DNA of 64,000 bases from Capra hircus (GCF_001704415.2 NC_030808.1:138151089-138215088); one strand, 5' to 3'. Counted from the stretch's first letter, positions 11,041-21,992 are shown. The notes: a model not told the origin generated them from the letters alone. Program-made: numbers and translations.

Positions 11041-12518
11041 CATGGTCATTATTTTTATATCCTAGATTCTGTACTTAAATGGAATTTTGTCTGCCGAGGA
11101 ACTGGCTTTGTGGCTTCCCAATTGTTTTCTGTTGACTTCTCCTGGTATTTTCCATAGACTTGCTGTATACAATCTGAAATTCATGTGATCATAGTGGATA
11201 AACTCTTAAAGAATCCTTGTGTAATTTTAAGCTGATAGAAATCTAGCCCCTTAAGCCCTTTCCTTCATGCTGCCAGCTGGTTTTGTGTCTTACCCCATCT
11301 TTCCTCTTAGTCCATGTTTTCCTCATATTTCCTGAGCAAAACTGCTTCTGTGGGATGGAATCAGTTTTCTAGAGCAGGCTCTTTTATCATTTACTGCTGG
11401 TGTTCGTGTCCCTTTAGGAATAGATGCATGCTATCTTCTGTTTGCTTCAGTGAATTGGAGGTGATTTTTCCACTCCTTTGCCCTCAAACAAGCACAGGTT
11501 CACCATTCTGCTCTCCCCTCCCTGTTAACCCCAACTCTGCCTACATCCTTACCTGGAATGAGTCCTGGACAACTGGAGGTTGTAAACTGATCAGTCTGTC
11601 CTTCAGCAGCCAGAAGGGCCTGGGGGTCCAGGGGTATGGGTAAGTGGCCTTCCCAGGAGTTTTTCCAGAGGCTTTTTTCTTTTTTTTTGCCTACTGAAAA
11701 CCCCACCAAAGTCATCTGAGTGGAAGGAGAGAAATCCTCGCCACTGTATCTGCTAGGAATGCCTGTGGAGGGTAACAGGACCTGGTGGGGAGCAGGGTTG
11801 AGAAGCCCACAAGACAGACTCCTTTCTCTGCTTTCAGGCCTCTGACAGGCTGCCTTTACCTGGAGGGAATCTGAACTTTCCCTTTTGTGTATCTGCCTCC
11901 CGCAGAGTCAGAAAATAGGGGATGGGGGGGTGGAGGTGGGGAAGGGACGAGGCCATGTGGTTTCTCTTCCCAGGAGTTTTCTGTGGCCTTTGGGCCACAG
12001 TGGATGTTTCTCTATGCCATGTCCTTCCTTCTCAGAAGTGAACATGTTTTAGGTATAATCCCCCACCTCCTGCCCTCTGCCCATCTCTAAGGCAGGTCAA
12101 AGTCCAACGTTCATTAGTTGAGCTCAAATTCTGCTGACATTCACCAATTTCATCACAGTTTCTCTAGTTTTTTTCCCTCCTGTTCATTTTCCTGTGTGGA
12201 AGAAAGTGTTTGGGGGAAAAAAGTACCCTGTACAATAAAGTCACAGGCACCTCTTCCCACATCTGCATGTCTGCCCTGGTCTGGTTCACTCAGAAAGCTT
12301 TGGGCCGAGCAACCAGGAAGGTGGCAGGCACTCTCCTCAAACATTTCTGATCAAAGCAGCAGCTCTACCAGAAACTCAATCACACCATGTTTCTGCAAAT
12401 GACTCAAATTTAGGTCTCAACACATCCAAAATGACCTTGATTCCACCCCCTCCAAAAGCTCATGTGATTCCCTTTTAGCTCTGCTGGGCTTTTCCTTCAT
12501 CCATAATTTGAACCGTAC
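11041..12518. other. gene-free, repeat-poor
   Basis: Several 60-109-codon open frames occur on both strands, but none has a recognisable protein sequence or splice context. Confidence 0.45.
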
Positions 12519-13232
12519 AATCAAAGCTATAACTTTTCCATTGTCATGTACAGATGTGAGAGTTGGACCAAAAAGAAGTGTATGTGCTTAGTCATTCAGT
12601 CTTGTCTGACTCTTTCAACCCCGTAGACCGCCAGGCTCCCCTGTCCTCCAGGTAAAAATACTAGAGTGGGTTGCCACGCCCTCCTCCAGGGCATCTTCCC
12701 AACCCAAGGACTGAACCCAGGTCTCCTGCACTGCAGGCGAATTCTTTACCATCTGAGCCATCAGGAAAGCCCAGGAATACTGGAGTGGGTAGCCAATTTC
12801 TTCTCCAGGGGACCTTCCCAACTCAGGAATCAAACCGGGGTCTCCTGCATTGCAGGTGGATTCTTTGGCTGAGTGCCAAAGAATTGATGCTTTGGAACTG
12901 TGGTGCTGGATAAGATCATTGAGAGTTCTTTGGACAACAAGGTCAAACCAGTCAATCCTAAAGGAAATCAACCCTGAATATTCATTGGAAGAGCTGAAGC
13001 TTCAGTACTTCGGCCACCTGATGTGAAGAGCTGACTCATTGGAAAAGACCCTGATGCTGGGAAAGATTAAGAGCAAGAAGAGAAGGTGGTGACAGAGGAT
13101 AAGATGGCTGAATGGAATCACTGACTCAAAGGACATGAGTTTGAGAAAACTCAGGAAGATAGTGAAGGACAGGGAAGCCTGACATGCTGCAGTTCATGAG
13201 GTAGCAGAGTCAGACACGACTTGGTGACTGAA
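12519..13232 (+). mobile_element. BovB LINE 3' region split by a SINE insertion
   Basis: The first part (12519-12577) ends gagagttggaccaaaaagaa. The element resumes at 12869 (gctgagtgccaaagaattgatgc) and ends gacacgacttggtgactgaac at 13232. The two parts are contiguous in the BovB consensus. Confidence 0.9.
12578..12868 (-). mobile_element. Bov-tA insertion with partial second unit, inside BovB
   Basis: A reverse Bov-tA (gcttagtcattcagtcttgtctgac...gagccatcaggaaagcccagg) is followed by a second partial copy of its tRNA half (aatactggagtgggtagcc...gcattgcaggtggattctttgg). It is younger than the host BovB. Confidence 0.88.
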
Positions 13233-13269
13233 CAATAATTTGAACAACTTAAGACACCAACTGAAAAGT

Positions 13270-13519
13270 CACCCCTGAGTACTCTCTCCGTCCTCCAGCC
13301 AGCCCATCAAGGGCTTGTCAATGCTGCTGCCATCTCTCAGGCATCCCCACTTCTCCACCTCTCTACCATCCAGGCCCAGATCAGCACCACTTGCCACATC
13401 CCTCCTACCCTCTCCAGGCCTCGTTCCACACTCCTCACCCCTGACCATGGCCTGTGGGCCTCTGTGGGCCTCTGCATGTCTGGTTCCTGCTTTACTTTCC
13501 CTTGGTTACTTTATTTCTT
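13270..13519. mobile_element. possible L2/CR1-type ancient LINE
   Basis: C-rich text with catccccacttctccacctctctaccatccaggcccagatcagcaccac resembles L2 3' sequence. Similar text continues at 13686-13990 after the CHR SINE. Confidence 0.35.
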
Positions 13520-13685
13520 TGTTTTTTTAAGTATTTATTTGGCTGTGTCAGTTCTTAGTTGCAGCATGTGGGATCTTTCATTGTGGCACTTGGGCTTAGC
13601 TTCCACGCAGCATGTAGGATCTTCCTGGACCAGGGATCCCCTGCATTAACAGGTGATTCCCAAACACTGGACCACCAGGGAAGCC
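13520..13685 (-). mobile_element. CHR-type SINE
   Basis: Reverse CHR: tttttaagtatttatttggctgtgtcagttc...ccctgcattaacaggtgattcccaaacactggaccaccagggaagcccc. Confidence 0.9.
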
Positions 13686-14003
13686 CCTCCCCTTGCTTAC
13701 TTTAGTCTAATTATACTGGTCCTTCAATTTCCCAGACCATGCTCTGGTAAAGAAGGCTGCAAATTCTTGGCATCACCCCCTGCCACCCTTAATTGAGAAG
13801 TGGAGTCTCATTTCCTACCTTTGTTTTAGGATAATTTGCCAAGATTCCTCCTCAGGGCCTTAATATCCAGAATTCTCTCCCCACACTCCTCTCTGGCTCC
13901 ATTCTTCAACCTAAATGCTCTTCATAGGCCCTTCCAGGCCACCTCAACTAAAAGTGAAAATAAGAAGGTGGAACCTACAGCTGTCCATTATTTAATTCTT
14001 AAT

Positions 14004-14300
14004 GTTGTTCAGTTGCGCAGTCGTGTCAGACTCTTTGTGACCCCATGGACTGCAACAAGCCAGGCCTCCCTGCCCCTCACCATCTCCCAAAGTTTGCCCA
14101 GTTTCATGTCTATTGCATCAGTGATGCCATCCAGCCATCTCATCCTCTGATGCCCTCTTCTTCTGCCCTCAATCTCTCCCAGCATCAGGGACATTTCCAA
14201 TGAGACAGCTGTGCACATCAGATGACCAAGACTGGACCTTCAGCTTCAGGTCTTTTGAGTATTCAGGGTAGAGTTCCCTTAAGATTGACTGGTTTGATAC
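14004..14300 (-). mobile_element. BovB LINE 3' fragment
   Basis: ttgttcagttgcgcagtcgtgtcagactctttgtgacccc...gcatcaggg...ccttaagattgactggtttgat. Minus-strand protein scraps include MRWLDGITDAIDM. Confidence 0.92.
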
Positions 14301-14361
14301 AGACATATAGACATAAATAAAACAAGCAAATAAGCATCATAATTGACTGTATCGTCCTCTC

Positions 14362-14545
14362 TAGAGCAGGGGTTGAAAACCGTGGCCCACACCTTTTAAA
14401 ATGGTTTTACTGCAACAGTCACACCCATTGTCCATTGCTACTTTGCCATGGCAGTTATGCAGTTGCTACAAATGCCATGTGTCCTACCCAGCCTCAGATA
14501 CCTCCCATTTGGCTCTTTAAATACCCTGGCTGCACAGAGAGTAAA
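14362..14545 (+). mobile_element. hAT-Charlie MITE fragment
   Basis: gagcaggggttgaaaaccgtggcccacac...aaaatggttttac...gcagttatgcagttgctacaaatgccatgtgtcctac follows a common mammalian hAT non-autonomous consensus. The 3' end is lost. Confidence 0.5.
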
Positions 14546-15106
14546 ATCTGTAGCTCTTTCATCCTTAGATCAACAGTACCTAATACAGTTAATTGGTTGA
14601 AGGGACTGAAGAGCTCTGAAGCCTGGCTATAAGCCCTTCTTTCCTAGGGGGCTCTTTGTGTTGCAGCAAGGCACAGCCAGCTCCCTTCACTGTCCTCAGA
14701 GTCTAAGGGGTCCCAAATGAAAACCCTGGAGGAGATGCACCAGAACCCAGGAGTCTTAAGTCCAAGGTCAGTCCAAGGAGGCCAAACCCTTTCCTCATCC
14801 CTTCTGCTGTTTCAGAAAAAGACAGGGGGTAGGTTAGGGCCCTCTACCAGCTTTCGGGGGATACTGCTCTGACCAACCCCTTAGGCAAGGATGAAACATA
14901 CTTTCGGGGGAAAAACAGGTCCCTCTGCTTCTCTGCTTTCTCTACCAAGTATGGGCTGGGCTAGACCCTGGGAACAGCCATGTAGGAATGTGGAGAAAGA
15001 CTCTCCCTGGTTCAGAAGCTCCTCCCCAGCAAGGAAGTGGGTATGCTGATATGCCACTTCCTGCTTAAACTGGACATCACAAGGGATAGAGGAGGCATCA
15101 GCTTAT

Positions 15107-15316
15107 GTGTCTGCTTAGTTGCTCAGCTGTGTCCAACGCTTTGTGACCCCATGGACTGTAGCACGCAAGGCTCCTCTGCCCATGGGGATTCTCCAGCCAA
15201 GAATACTAGACTGGGTTGCCATGCCCTCCTCCAGGGGATCTTACCAACCCAAGGATAGAACCCAGGTCTCCCGCACTGCAAGTGGATTTTTTACTGTCTG
15301 AGCCACCAGGGAAGCG
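15107..15316 (-). mobile_element. Bov-tA SINE
   Basis: Reverse copy: gcttagttgctcagctgtgtccaacgctttgtgacccc...ttttactgtctgagccaccagggaagc. It lies about 250 bp beyond the NUDT16 stop and may sit in its 3' UTR. Confidence 0.92.
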
Positions 15317-15443
15317 TGTGCACAAATATAAAGAAAAGAGCAAGTCTCTGAGAATGTCAGGCCCCTGGGATGAGCTGCAGATTTTTGCCATTGATGCCAT
15401 GAGTCACCAAGGGGTCCTCTGCTCAGAATATATTACGTACTCT

Positions 15444-15449
15444 TTTAAT
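15444..15449 (-). other. candidate NUDT16 poly(A) signal (ATTAAA)
   Basis: On the minus strand ATTAAA lies about 120 bp past the NUDT16 stop codon. It is the common variant poly(A) hexamer. Its use is unproven, and a longer 3' UTR running into the Bov-tA below 15.3 kb is equally possible. Confidence 0.2.
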
Positions 15450-15566
15450 CTGTTATCATCTATGCAGCCCAGGCCCAGAAGAGAAAACATTCCCTTTTTC
15501 CTCCCTGCCTCCCCAGTACAAAGGGCTGATCTCAGGCAGGTTTCATGGGTCCATGGAGGGCTGCCT

Positions 15567-16960
15567 CTAGGGAGGAGTTGAAATCTTAAGATGTGCAAAA
15601 GAGCCAGGTTCCAGCAGTCCCAGGTTCTGGACGGCTTCCAGCAGCTGTTCCCGTGCATTTCCAATAAAGGTATTCTCCAGGAAGGCAGGCAGGCCTCCCA
15701 CACCATCTCGCAGGGTATACAGGGGCACCCGCACCAGGCCCAGCACCTGGGAAAGGAAGGAGACAGGAGACTCTGGAAATTCAGGGAGCTTATCCCAGCC
15801 AGATCTTTCTAGATCAGAGGTCTCACCCCTTATTAGTTCAAAATAACCAGGCCTGAGCATGCACACCTCTGGGGACGTAGAGGGCACAGGTCTTTGCAGA
15901 CAAACAACCCAGGTCATGCTATACATCTCACAAATGCCAACCCGTCCCACACCACCTTAGTGGCTCCCACCTCCAAAACGCATGCTACACCAGTTTCTCA
16001 AATTTTGGTACCCAAAGCTGCCACATTAGCACTGTTTAGGAACTTTTGAAAAATTCAAATTCTCATGTCTTTCTCCCCTGCCCAGCTGAGCAATTATGGG
16101 AGTGGGGTCAGTAATCACTGTTTTAATGAGCCTCTTAGATGACTCTGATTAGCATACACAATCTGTCCCTCTCTCCCCTAGCCTAAGTGCCAAAGTTTTC
16201 CAAAAAACATCAGGCAAGAAAAGCATAAGGCCTAAAGTGCCAAGTCTGCCATTTTAAAGTGGTAGCAGAAGAGTGACTTGGATGGCTGAGTTTTAGAAAG
16301 ACAACGCAGAGGCCTGTAAAGAGGGGAGAGGGCAAGATCTTTGCAGGGAGGCCAGGCTGGCTGTAACTAATCACCCAGACCCCAACTACATGAGGAAACA
16401 GCGGGGACAGGCCTTCCGGGGCTGGAGGAGGCGGGGTGGGGTCCTGGGCTGGCCCCACCTCCAGCCCGTGGTCTCGGGCGCGCGGCGCGCCCATCTCCAC
16501 CGCAGTCAGCTGCTCCAGGGTCAGGAGCTTAGTGTAGAAGTGCGCCACAACGCGCGGCCGCGACCCAGCGTGGGAGCTGCGGTAGTCAGCGCGCTCCACA
16601 CGAAAGGCGGCCGCAGCCTCGCCCAGCTCCTCGCCCAACTCGCGATTCAGCCCGTCCTCCAAGCTGCCGTCGCGCAAGTCCACGAAGCCGCCAGGGAAGC
16701 CCAGGCGCCCATCAAAGCGCATCTGCATCTGTGGGAGAGGGAAGCTGGGATGGCCGGGGACGCCCAAGGCGGCGTGGCCGCGGGACGGGGGCGGGCGGTG
16801 GCCAGGAGCGCCCCCTCCTCACCAGCACGGCGTAGCGTAGCGGAATGCGGCCAAAGAGCAGCCCTGGGTCCGGTGCGTAGAGCATTGCGTGGCACGCGTG
16901 CCGCCAGCCCGGCCCAAGATGCAGGGCTTCCGCCAGCTCAAGCCTACGCATGCCAGCCAT
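15567..16960 (-). CDS. NUDT16: NUDT16, Nudix hydrolase 16 (complete, three coding exons)
   Basis: Coding exons on the minus strand are 16960-16823 (46 codons), 16728-16459 (90 codons) and 15746-15567 (59 codons plus TAG), giving 195 residues, the length I know for human NUDT16. Introns are 94 and 712 bp; donors read CTG|gtgagg and GAG|gtgggg, acceptors ctcccacag|ATG and tttcccag|GTG. The start has G at -3 and G at +4. Exon 1 begins MAGMRRLELAEAL. Exon 2 holds the Nudix box: GG at residues 59-60 and RELGEELGE at 75-83, so the metal-binding glutamates E76, E79 and E80 are intact. Exon 3 carries the conserved LGLVRVPLYTLRDGVGGLP stretch. Known family role: a nuclear/nucleolar metal-dependent hydrolase acting on (d)IDP and ITP-type nucleotides, able to decap U8 snoRNA and other capped RNA, and reported to remove ADP-ribose from proteins. 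The UTRs were not delimited. The identity is very secure. Confidence 0.97.
16000..16155 (+). mobile_element. MER5A-type hAT fragment in NUDT16 intron 2
   Basis: ttagcactgtttaggaacttttgaaaaattcaaattctcatgtc...gagcctcttagatgactctgatta parallels MER5A (agcatcacctggg..cttgttagaaatgcaaattctcagg). Diverged. Confidence 0.55.
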
Positions 16961-17250
16961 GGCCTGCCTTCCCCAGCTCTGCAGTGCAGAAGGTCCGGCA
17001 GGCGTGGGCCACCAGAACCAATCCCTGCAGGGCCCGGGGCGGGGCGCGGTGGCACGGCCCAATCCCTGTAGGGCCCGGCGGCCAGGGCCAATCCCTGCGG
17101 GGCTCGGGCGAGACGTGGCAGCGGTGGCAGCCAATCAGAGCGGGACCTGCGGGGAAGGCGAAGGCCCAGTGGGGCATCTGGAAAGTGGCCCTGGGCCGGG
17201 GCGGGGGCTGCAGGAGTGGCAGGATCCTGGACGCAAAAGGAGTCCGGTGA
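16400..17250. promoter_or_regulatory. CpG island covering NUDT16 exons 1-2 and promoter
   Basis: This is the one strongly GC-rich, CpG-dense block in the window. It includes a NotI-like gcggccgc at about 16556, repeated cgcgcg runs at 16478-16490, and GC boxes (ggggcggggc at about 17036). It covers NUDT16 exons 1 and 2 and about 290 bp upstream of the start codon. No TATA box is visible, so a TATA-less housekeeping promoter is inferred. Such islands often also drive a divergent transcript toward higher coordinates; nothing in the sequence proves one here. Confidence 0.9.
17018..17135. promoter_or_regulatory. array of four CCAAT boxes upstream of NUDT16
   Basis: CCAAT occurs at 17018-17022, 17059-17063, 17088-17092 and 17131-17135, all in plus-strand orientation, starting 58 bp upstream of the NUDT16 ATG. 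The first three lie in near-identical units CCAATCCCTG(C/T)(A/G)GGG(C)C with the palindrome CCCTGCAGGG in the first. The fourth, CCAATCAGAG, is a classical NF-Y site. Start-to-start spacings are 41, 29 and 43 bp. NF-Y binding is expected from the motif but is inferred. Confidence 0.65.
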
Positions 17251-17299
17251 TAGTGCTGCAGTCACAGTCTAGCTTCAGGGTACTTCACCAGTGTTGGGA

Positions 17300-18152
17300 T
17301 TGCTGAGTCGTGCGCAGAGGTTTTCTGCCCGAGTAGAGTTTAAGTGTCTAATTAGGGACAGGGATGCGTCCTGGGAACCGGAGGAGCCAGGTGGGCGTAC
17401 TGGGAGCCACACCTGGTTAGTCTAGATGGTGCCCTGGGCCTGAGGTGGGAAGGGAATAGAGCAGAATTGGCTCAGAGCCTCGACCTATCCTGTACAGTTG
17501 GAACAGAGATGGGTTTAAGAGCCATCCTGAGGGTGGTACTGCAGGGACTCAGTAGCTGATTGAGTCGGTGGGGAGGGATACTTTGCCAGGGTGATGGCAG
17601 GGTTTCCGGCCTGGATGGATGGCGCTGTCACTTTCTGGGATGGGTATTATAGGATGAGGTGTGGGGGTGTAGTTCTGGTCAGGACTTGGGGGTGGCGGTA
17701 AGTGGTGGATAGAATGGACAGGAGAGATTTTCCCGGAAAGGGCAGTGCTTGAAACCCTGTGGGCGCAGGAAGGAGAGAGAGCAAAAGTCATAGGTAGAAG
17801 TGTCCAAGGCTTTCTAGGCTCAGACCATTGAAGGAAAGAAGGTGGGGAACAGCCCACCCCCAGAACTGGGGGCTCCTCAGGGCCTGATGCTGACTGAGGA
17901 ACAGGGGTTCAGAATCCCTCGTTCTAAGCCTCTGCACCTTTTTTCAGGCCCTTCATTCTGTGTAGGTTCTCTCTTCATCAGCAGTCAGTATTTATTACAT
18001 AAAGGATAGGAGGAGTCAGCTTCTTGAGCGAGGCTGGGCTTGGAGTCACAGCCTGTAAATGACAGAATGTGGTAAGAAAAAGCCCAAGAACCCTCCCAGA
18101 CACAGGCTGGCTTTGGCAAAAGTCTGTCAACTCTCTCTGTTAAGTAGAACGT
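17300..18152. other. gene-free; NUDT16 upstream flank
   Basis: GC-rich but CpG-poor sequence after the island. No repeat, and no conserved open frame for a divergent protein-coding gene. Confidence 0.45.
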
Positions 18153-18165
18153 ATACCAACCTATT

Positions 18166-18376
18166 GGGCTTCCTAGATGGCTCAGCGGTAAAGAATCTGC
18201 CTGCCAAAGCAGGGGATGCCAGAGATGCAGGTTTGATCCCCGTGTTGGGAATATCCCATGGAGGAGGGCATGGTAACCCACGCAAGTATTCTGCCAGGAT
18301 AATCCCATGGACAGAGGAGCCTGGCAGACTGCAGTCCATGGGGTTGCAAAGAGCCTAACACTGAGCAGGTAGGCAC
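18166..18376 (+). mobile_element. Bov-tA SINE with perfect 13-bp TSD
   Basis: gggcttcctagatggctcagcggtaaagaatctgcctgcc...agtccatggggttgcaaagagcc. The duplication ataccaacctatt is at 18153-18165 and 18377-18389. Confidence 0.94.
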
Positions 18377-18765
18377 ATACCAACCTATTAGGGATATTAA
18401 GAGACTTGGGGCACTCAGAGCAGTGCTAGGCATAGCAAATATAGCTATCTTTGGAGTTCAGGGTGGGCCAGAGAACTGTGTAAAGGCTGGCACTTGGAGC
18501 TCACCAGGCCTCAGCATGGGGTAGGGTGGGGTAGGGGGTGGGCGTGGAGTGAGGGATCATCTTTCCTAGCTTGGTCTTCTTAATAAGTGGCAGAGATGGC
18601 ATCTACTGACAGAGGCAGTTGAATCAAAGTGATGAAACTGTATGAGTGATATAAGTCATTCCCCTCTTAGAGTTCTAGAAAATCTAAGAAATATCCAGGG
18701 GTCTGGAAATTGCCAAGGTTAAACGATTAAACTTTGCAAAAAGCTCATAAAAACTGCCAATTCCA

Positions 18766-19437
18766 GAATGTAAATTGGTGTAGCCACTGAGGAAAACAGT
18801 ACAATGTTTTCTCAAAAAACTGAAAATAGAGCTACCACATGGCCCAACAATTCCACTCCTGGGTATATATCCAAAAACAAGACAAAGACAAAAAAACACT
18901 TACTGAAATTGAAAAAGATACATGCACTCCAATGTTTGTGGAAGTATTATTTACAATTGCCGACCAACCAGAATGTCCACCGACAGACAAATGGATACAG
19001 AAGATGTGGTATAAATACAATGGGATACTACTCAGCCATAGAAAAGAATGACTTGGAGGGTGTTGTGTTAAGTGAAATGAGTCAAACAGAGACAAATGCT
19101 GTATGATACCACATATATAGAATCTAAAAAAAATACCCTAAACTGGTGAATATAACAAAAAAGAGGCAGACTCACCAATTTAAGAGAACAAACTGGTGGT
19201 TACCAGTGGGGAGAGGGAAAAGGGAGTGACAATATAGAGGCAGGGGACTATGAGGTACAAATATTAGGTATAAAGTAAACTACAAGTATATACGGTACAA
19301 CATGGAGAATATAGCAAACATTTTATAATAACTAAATGGAGTATAACCTTTAAAACTTAAGAATCACTATATTGTATACCTGTAATTTATATATTACATG
19401 TCAACTATACCTCAAAAGTATAATAGAAGAAAAAACC
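18766..19437 (+). mobile_element. 5'-truncated L1, 3' end, with 12-bp TSD
   Basis: L1 text: accacatggcccaacaattccactcctgggtatatatcc, catgcactccaatgtttgtggaagtattatttacaattgcc, gggatactactcagccatagaaaag, ending actatacctcaaaagtataatagaag. The duplication ctgccaattcca is at 18754-18765 and 19438-19449. Only the last codons of ORF2 and the 3' UTR remain. Confidence 0.93.
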
Positions 19438-19510
19438 CTGCCAATTCCAAGGTTCCACCCCAGACAAAGGGATTCAGAATCTCTGGAAGTGGCACTGAGG
19501 CGTAAATGGG

Positions 19511-19790
19511 TTTCTTTTTTCTTTTACTTACTTACTTATTTATTTATTTATTTTTGGCTGTGCTGGGTCTTCGTTGCTGCACTTGGGCTTTCTTTAGCTG
19601 CAGTGAGTGGGGACTACCCTGGTGGTGCTTTCTCTTGTTGCAGTGCACAGGCTCCAGAGCACAGGCTAGTCATTGTGACACACGGGCTCCATTGCCCCAC
19701 GACATGTAGGATCTTCCCGGACCAGGGGCTGAACCATGTCCCCGGCATTGGCAGGCGGACTCTTGACCACTGGACCACCAGGAAAGTCCC
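19511..19790 (-). mobile_element. CHR-type SINE, long form
   Basis: Reverse CHR with A-tail seen as (ttta)n at 19521-19554, then ggctgtgctgggtcttcgttgctgc...cattggcaggcggactcttgaccactggaccaccaggaaagtcc. Confidence 0.93.
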
Positions 19791-20395
19791 ATACGTGGTT
19801 TTTATATGCGTTTGAGGTGACTCTGATAAGGAACCAGGGCTGCAAACTGTGCTCTAAACTTAACCCTTACCCTTAAAACCCTTACCCTTAACACTCTAAA
19901 GGTGACTTGGTTTCTCTCTAGAAGGGCTTCCTTGGGGATTTAGGGTCGAACGTGCCTTTTCCAAGGCTTCGAGAGATTGTATCCTCTAATGGTTGCTTGA
20001 AAGAGACTTTTAATTCAGCTATTTCTATGGCAACGTGAATAACTATAAAACCAAGACAATAGCTCTACAAGAAAATGAGACCAGAGCTTTTTCAGGATGG
20101 ATGAATATGGAAGCCATCAAGACCCTCCGGCCTGGCCTGCCTTTCCAAACTGCTCTCTGCCTCTGCTGGGGGAGCCCAGCCTCTGTCCCCACCGCTCCTC
20201 TTCCACCTCCTGAGGCAGATTGCCCAGCAGCTGGGGCTAAAGGTCGAGAACTGAGCCACATGCCTCCAGAGATGCTCCCAGTTCAAGAGCAAAAATAGCT
20301 CAGTGTTCAGCCTCAGAGACTGCTTAGGCAACTTATTCATGATTTTTAAGTAAATGAGAAGAGAGCTCTACCTCAGGCAACCAAATAGTTGATGT

Positions 20396-20815
20396 TGTTG
20401 TTCAGTTGCCCAGTTATGTCTGACTCTTTGCATGGACTGCAGCATGTCAGGCTTCTCTGTCCTTTACTATCTCCCAGAGTTTGCTCAGACTCATGCCCGT
20501 TAAGTTGGTGATGGCCATCCAGCCATCTCAACCTCTGTCATCCCCTTTTCCTCCTGCCTTCAATCTTTCCTAGCATCAGGGTCTTTTCTAATGAGTCAGC
20601 TCTTCCCGTCCGATGGTCACAGTATTGGAGCTTCAGCTTCAGCATGAATATTCAGGACTGATTTCCTTTAGGATTGACTGACTTGATCTCCTTGCAGTCC
20701 AAGGGATTCTCAACACTCTTCTCCAAAACCGCAGTTAAAAAGCAATCAATTCTTCAGCACTTAGCCTTCTTTATGGTCTCAAATCAGTACATGACTACTG
20801 GAAAAACCAGGTTTT
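20396..20815 (-). mobile_element. BovB LINE 3' fragment
   Basis: ttgttgttcagttgcccagttatgtctgactc...gccatccagccatctcaacctctgtc...gaatattcaggactgatttcc...tactggaaaaaccagg. Confidence 0.92.
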
Positions 20816-21424
20816 TCTTTCTATAGAGAATTCCAGTTATTCAGAGAAGAAAGATGAAATCAATCAAAACTTTGCTGTTTTTTAGAATTAAGAGAGCCTA
20901 AGAAATGATCATCAATGGCTGCCAACATCATTAAAATGATGGGAAAATATCCCACCTATGAAATATTCTTGCCCAAAAGCTGAATTTGAATCTAGCTATC
21001 ATAAGAAATTAAAAAAAAAAAAAAATCTTTTTCAAATATCAGAAAGAAGCTAAGGTGATCCAGGTAGTAGTGGATTAGAGTTGGAGACATCAGTTAAGAA
21101 TTTGTTTAGATATTGAGGGTTATATACAGAAACATTTTTGGATAAGTGTATATTCTAGAGACATTTAGTATACATACAAATGTCCTTGCTCTGTCAGCTG
21201 GGAGGGCCTAAATGAAGTGATTCCTTGGGAGCAACAAGCACATGCAGTGCCCAGATCTTGATTTCTGTTACCATTTCCCAGTAAAAGGAACCAGGACTCC
21301 TTGGAGAAATGCTGATTCAAGCACTGGGCCAGGAAATATACAGTGGATAGATAATGAGCTCAGAGCATCTTGTGACACTGGAAAGTTAGGAAGTACACTG
21401 AAAATTCATCAATCAATCAATAAT
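20816..21424. other. gene-free interval
   Basis: AT-rich, no recognised repeat apart from a poly(A) run at 21010-21025. Confidence 0.45.
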
Positions 21425-21471
21425 GGAAAAAAAAATATATATATATATATAGAGAGAGAGAGCGAGCGAGA
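21425..21471. repeat. compound A/(TA)n/(GA)n simple repeat
   Basis: A-run, then TA units, then GA units ending gagcgagcgaga. Confidence 0.92.
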
Positions 21472-21549
21472 TGGGAGTTTTTCAAAGCGGCAGGGACACA
21501 GGAGCCAACTGAAAGAACTCCCTACAGCCAAAGTTGAAACAGTCTGGGC

Positions 21550-21992
21550 AAGAAAATAAAGCTCTGTTGGGTTATAACCCAAAGATGAAATAAATCTCCA
21601 CAGGTCTACACTGATATAAATTATGAAAAAGTACATAAATAGAAAAGAAAGAAATCTACTCAGTTGAGTAAAATAATTTTTATAGAGGCTTTGCCCCGAA
21701 GGGGTAAGTAAAACTGCCACTCCTCCAGTGTGGGCTATGAGCACGTGGGGCTTAACAGAATGGGGTAGGGCAGGGGCTCTGTACCTGGTGAAACCTGACA
21801 CTGTTACCTCTGCACCTCGGCCAGGTGACCCAGAGCAGCATCAACAGTGGTAAGTCTTGTGGGTGCCATGCACTCGTGGTATGATGGTGATTGTAGGGGT
21901 GACTCTGTGAACTATCTGGGATCTCTGTACTGTCTTCACAATTTTTCTGTAAATCTAATACTTCTAAAAATAAAGTTTTGGTTTTTTTTTTT
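21550..21992 (+). mobile_element. ancient L1 3' UTR
   Basis: Ends ctgggatctctgtactgtcttcacaatttttctgtaaatctaatacttctaaaaataaagttttg, the classic 3' end of old mammalian L1. The extent upstream is uncertain. Confidence 0.6.

Larger units (their letters stand above)
18690..19850 (+). mobile_element. MER5A-type hAT element carrying two later insertions
   Basis: Pieces of one old hAT-like element appear at about 18690-18765, 19438-19510 (ccaaggttccaccccagacaaagggattcagaatctctgg) and 19791-19850 (tgcgtttgaggtgactctgata). They are separated by an L1 at 18766-19437 and a CHR SINE at 19511-19790. The middle and last pieces are convincing; the first is weak. Confidence 0.5.

Noticed and set aside
16210..16767. 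185-codon minus-strand frame as a single-exon Nudix protein
   Set aside because: It is NUDT16 exon 2 read through both splice sites; the protein match stops exactly at the GT donor at 16458-16457.
16390..17250. 286-codon plus-strand open frame across the CpG island
   Set aside because: It is antisense to NUDT16 exons 1-2 in GC-rich DNA, where stop codons are rare; its translation is low-complexity Arg/Ala/Gly.
19858..19905. Telomere-like cccttaccctta repeats
   Set aside because: The unit is not CCCTAA; only a few irregular copies are present, so an interstitial telomere is not supported.
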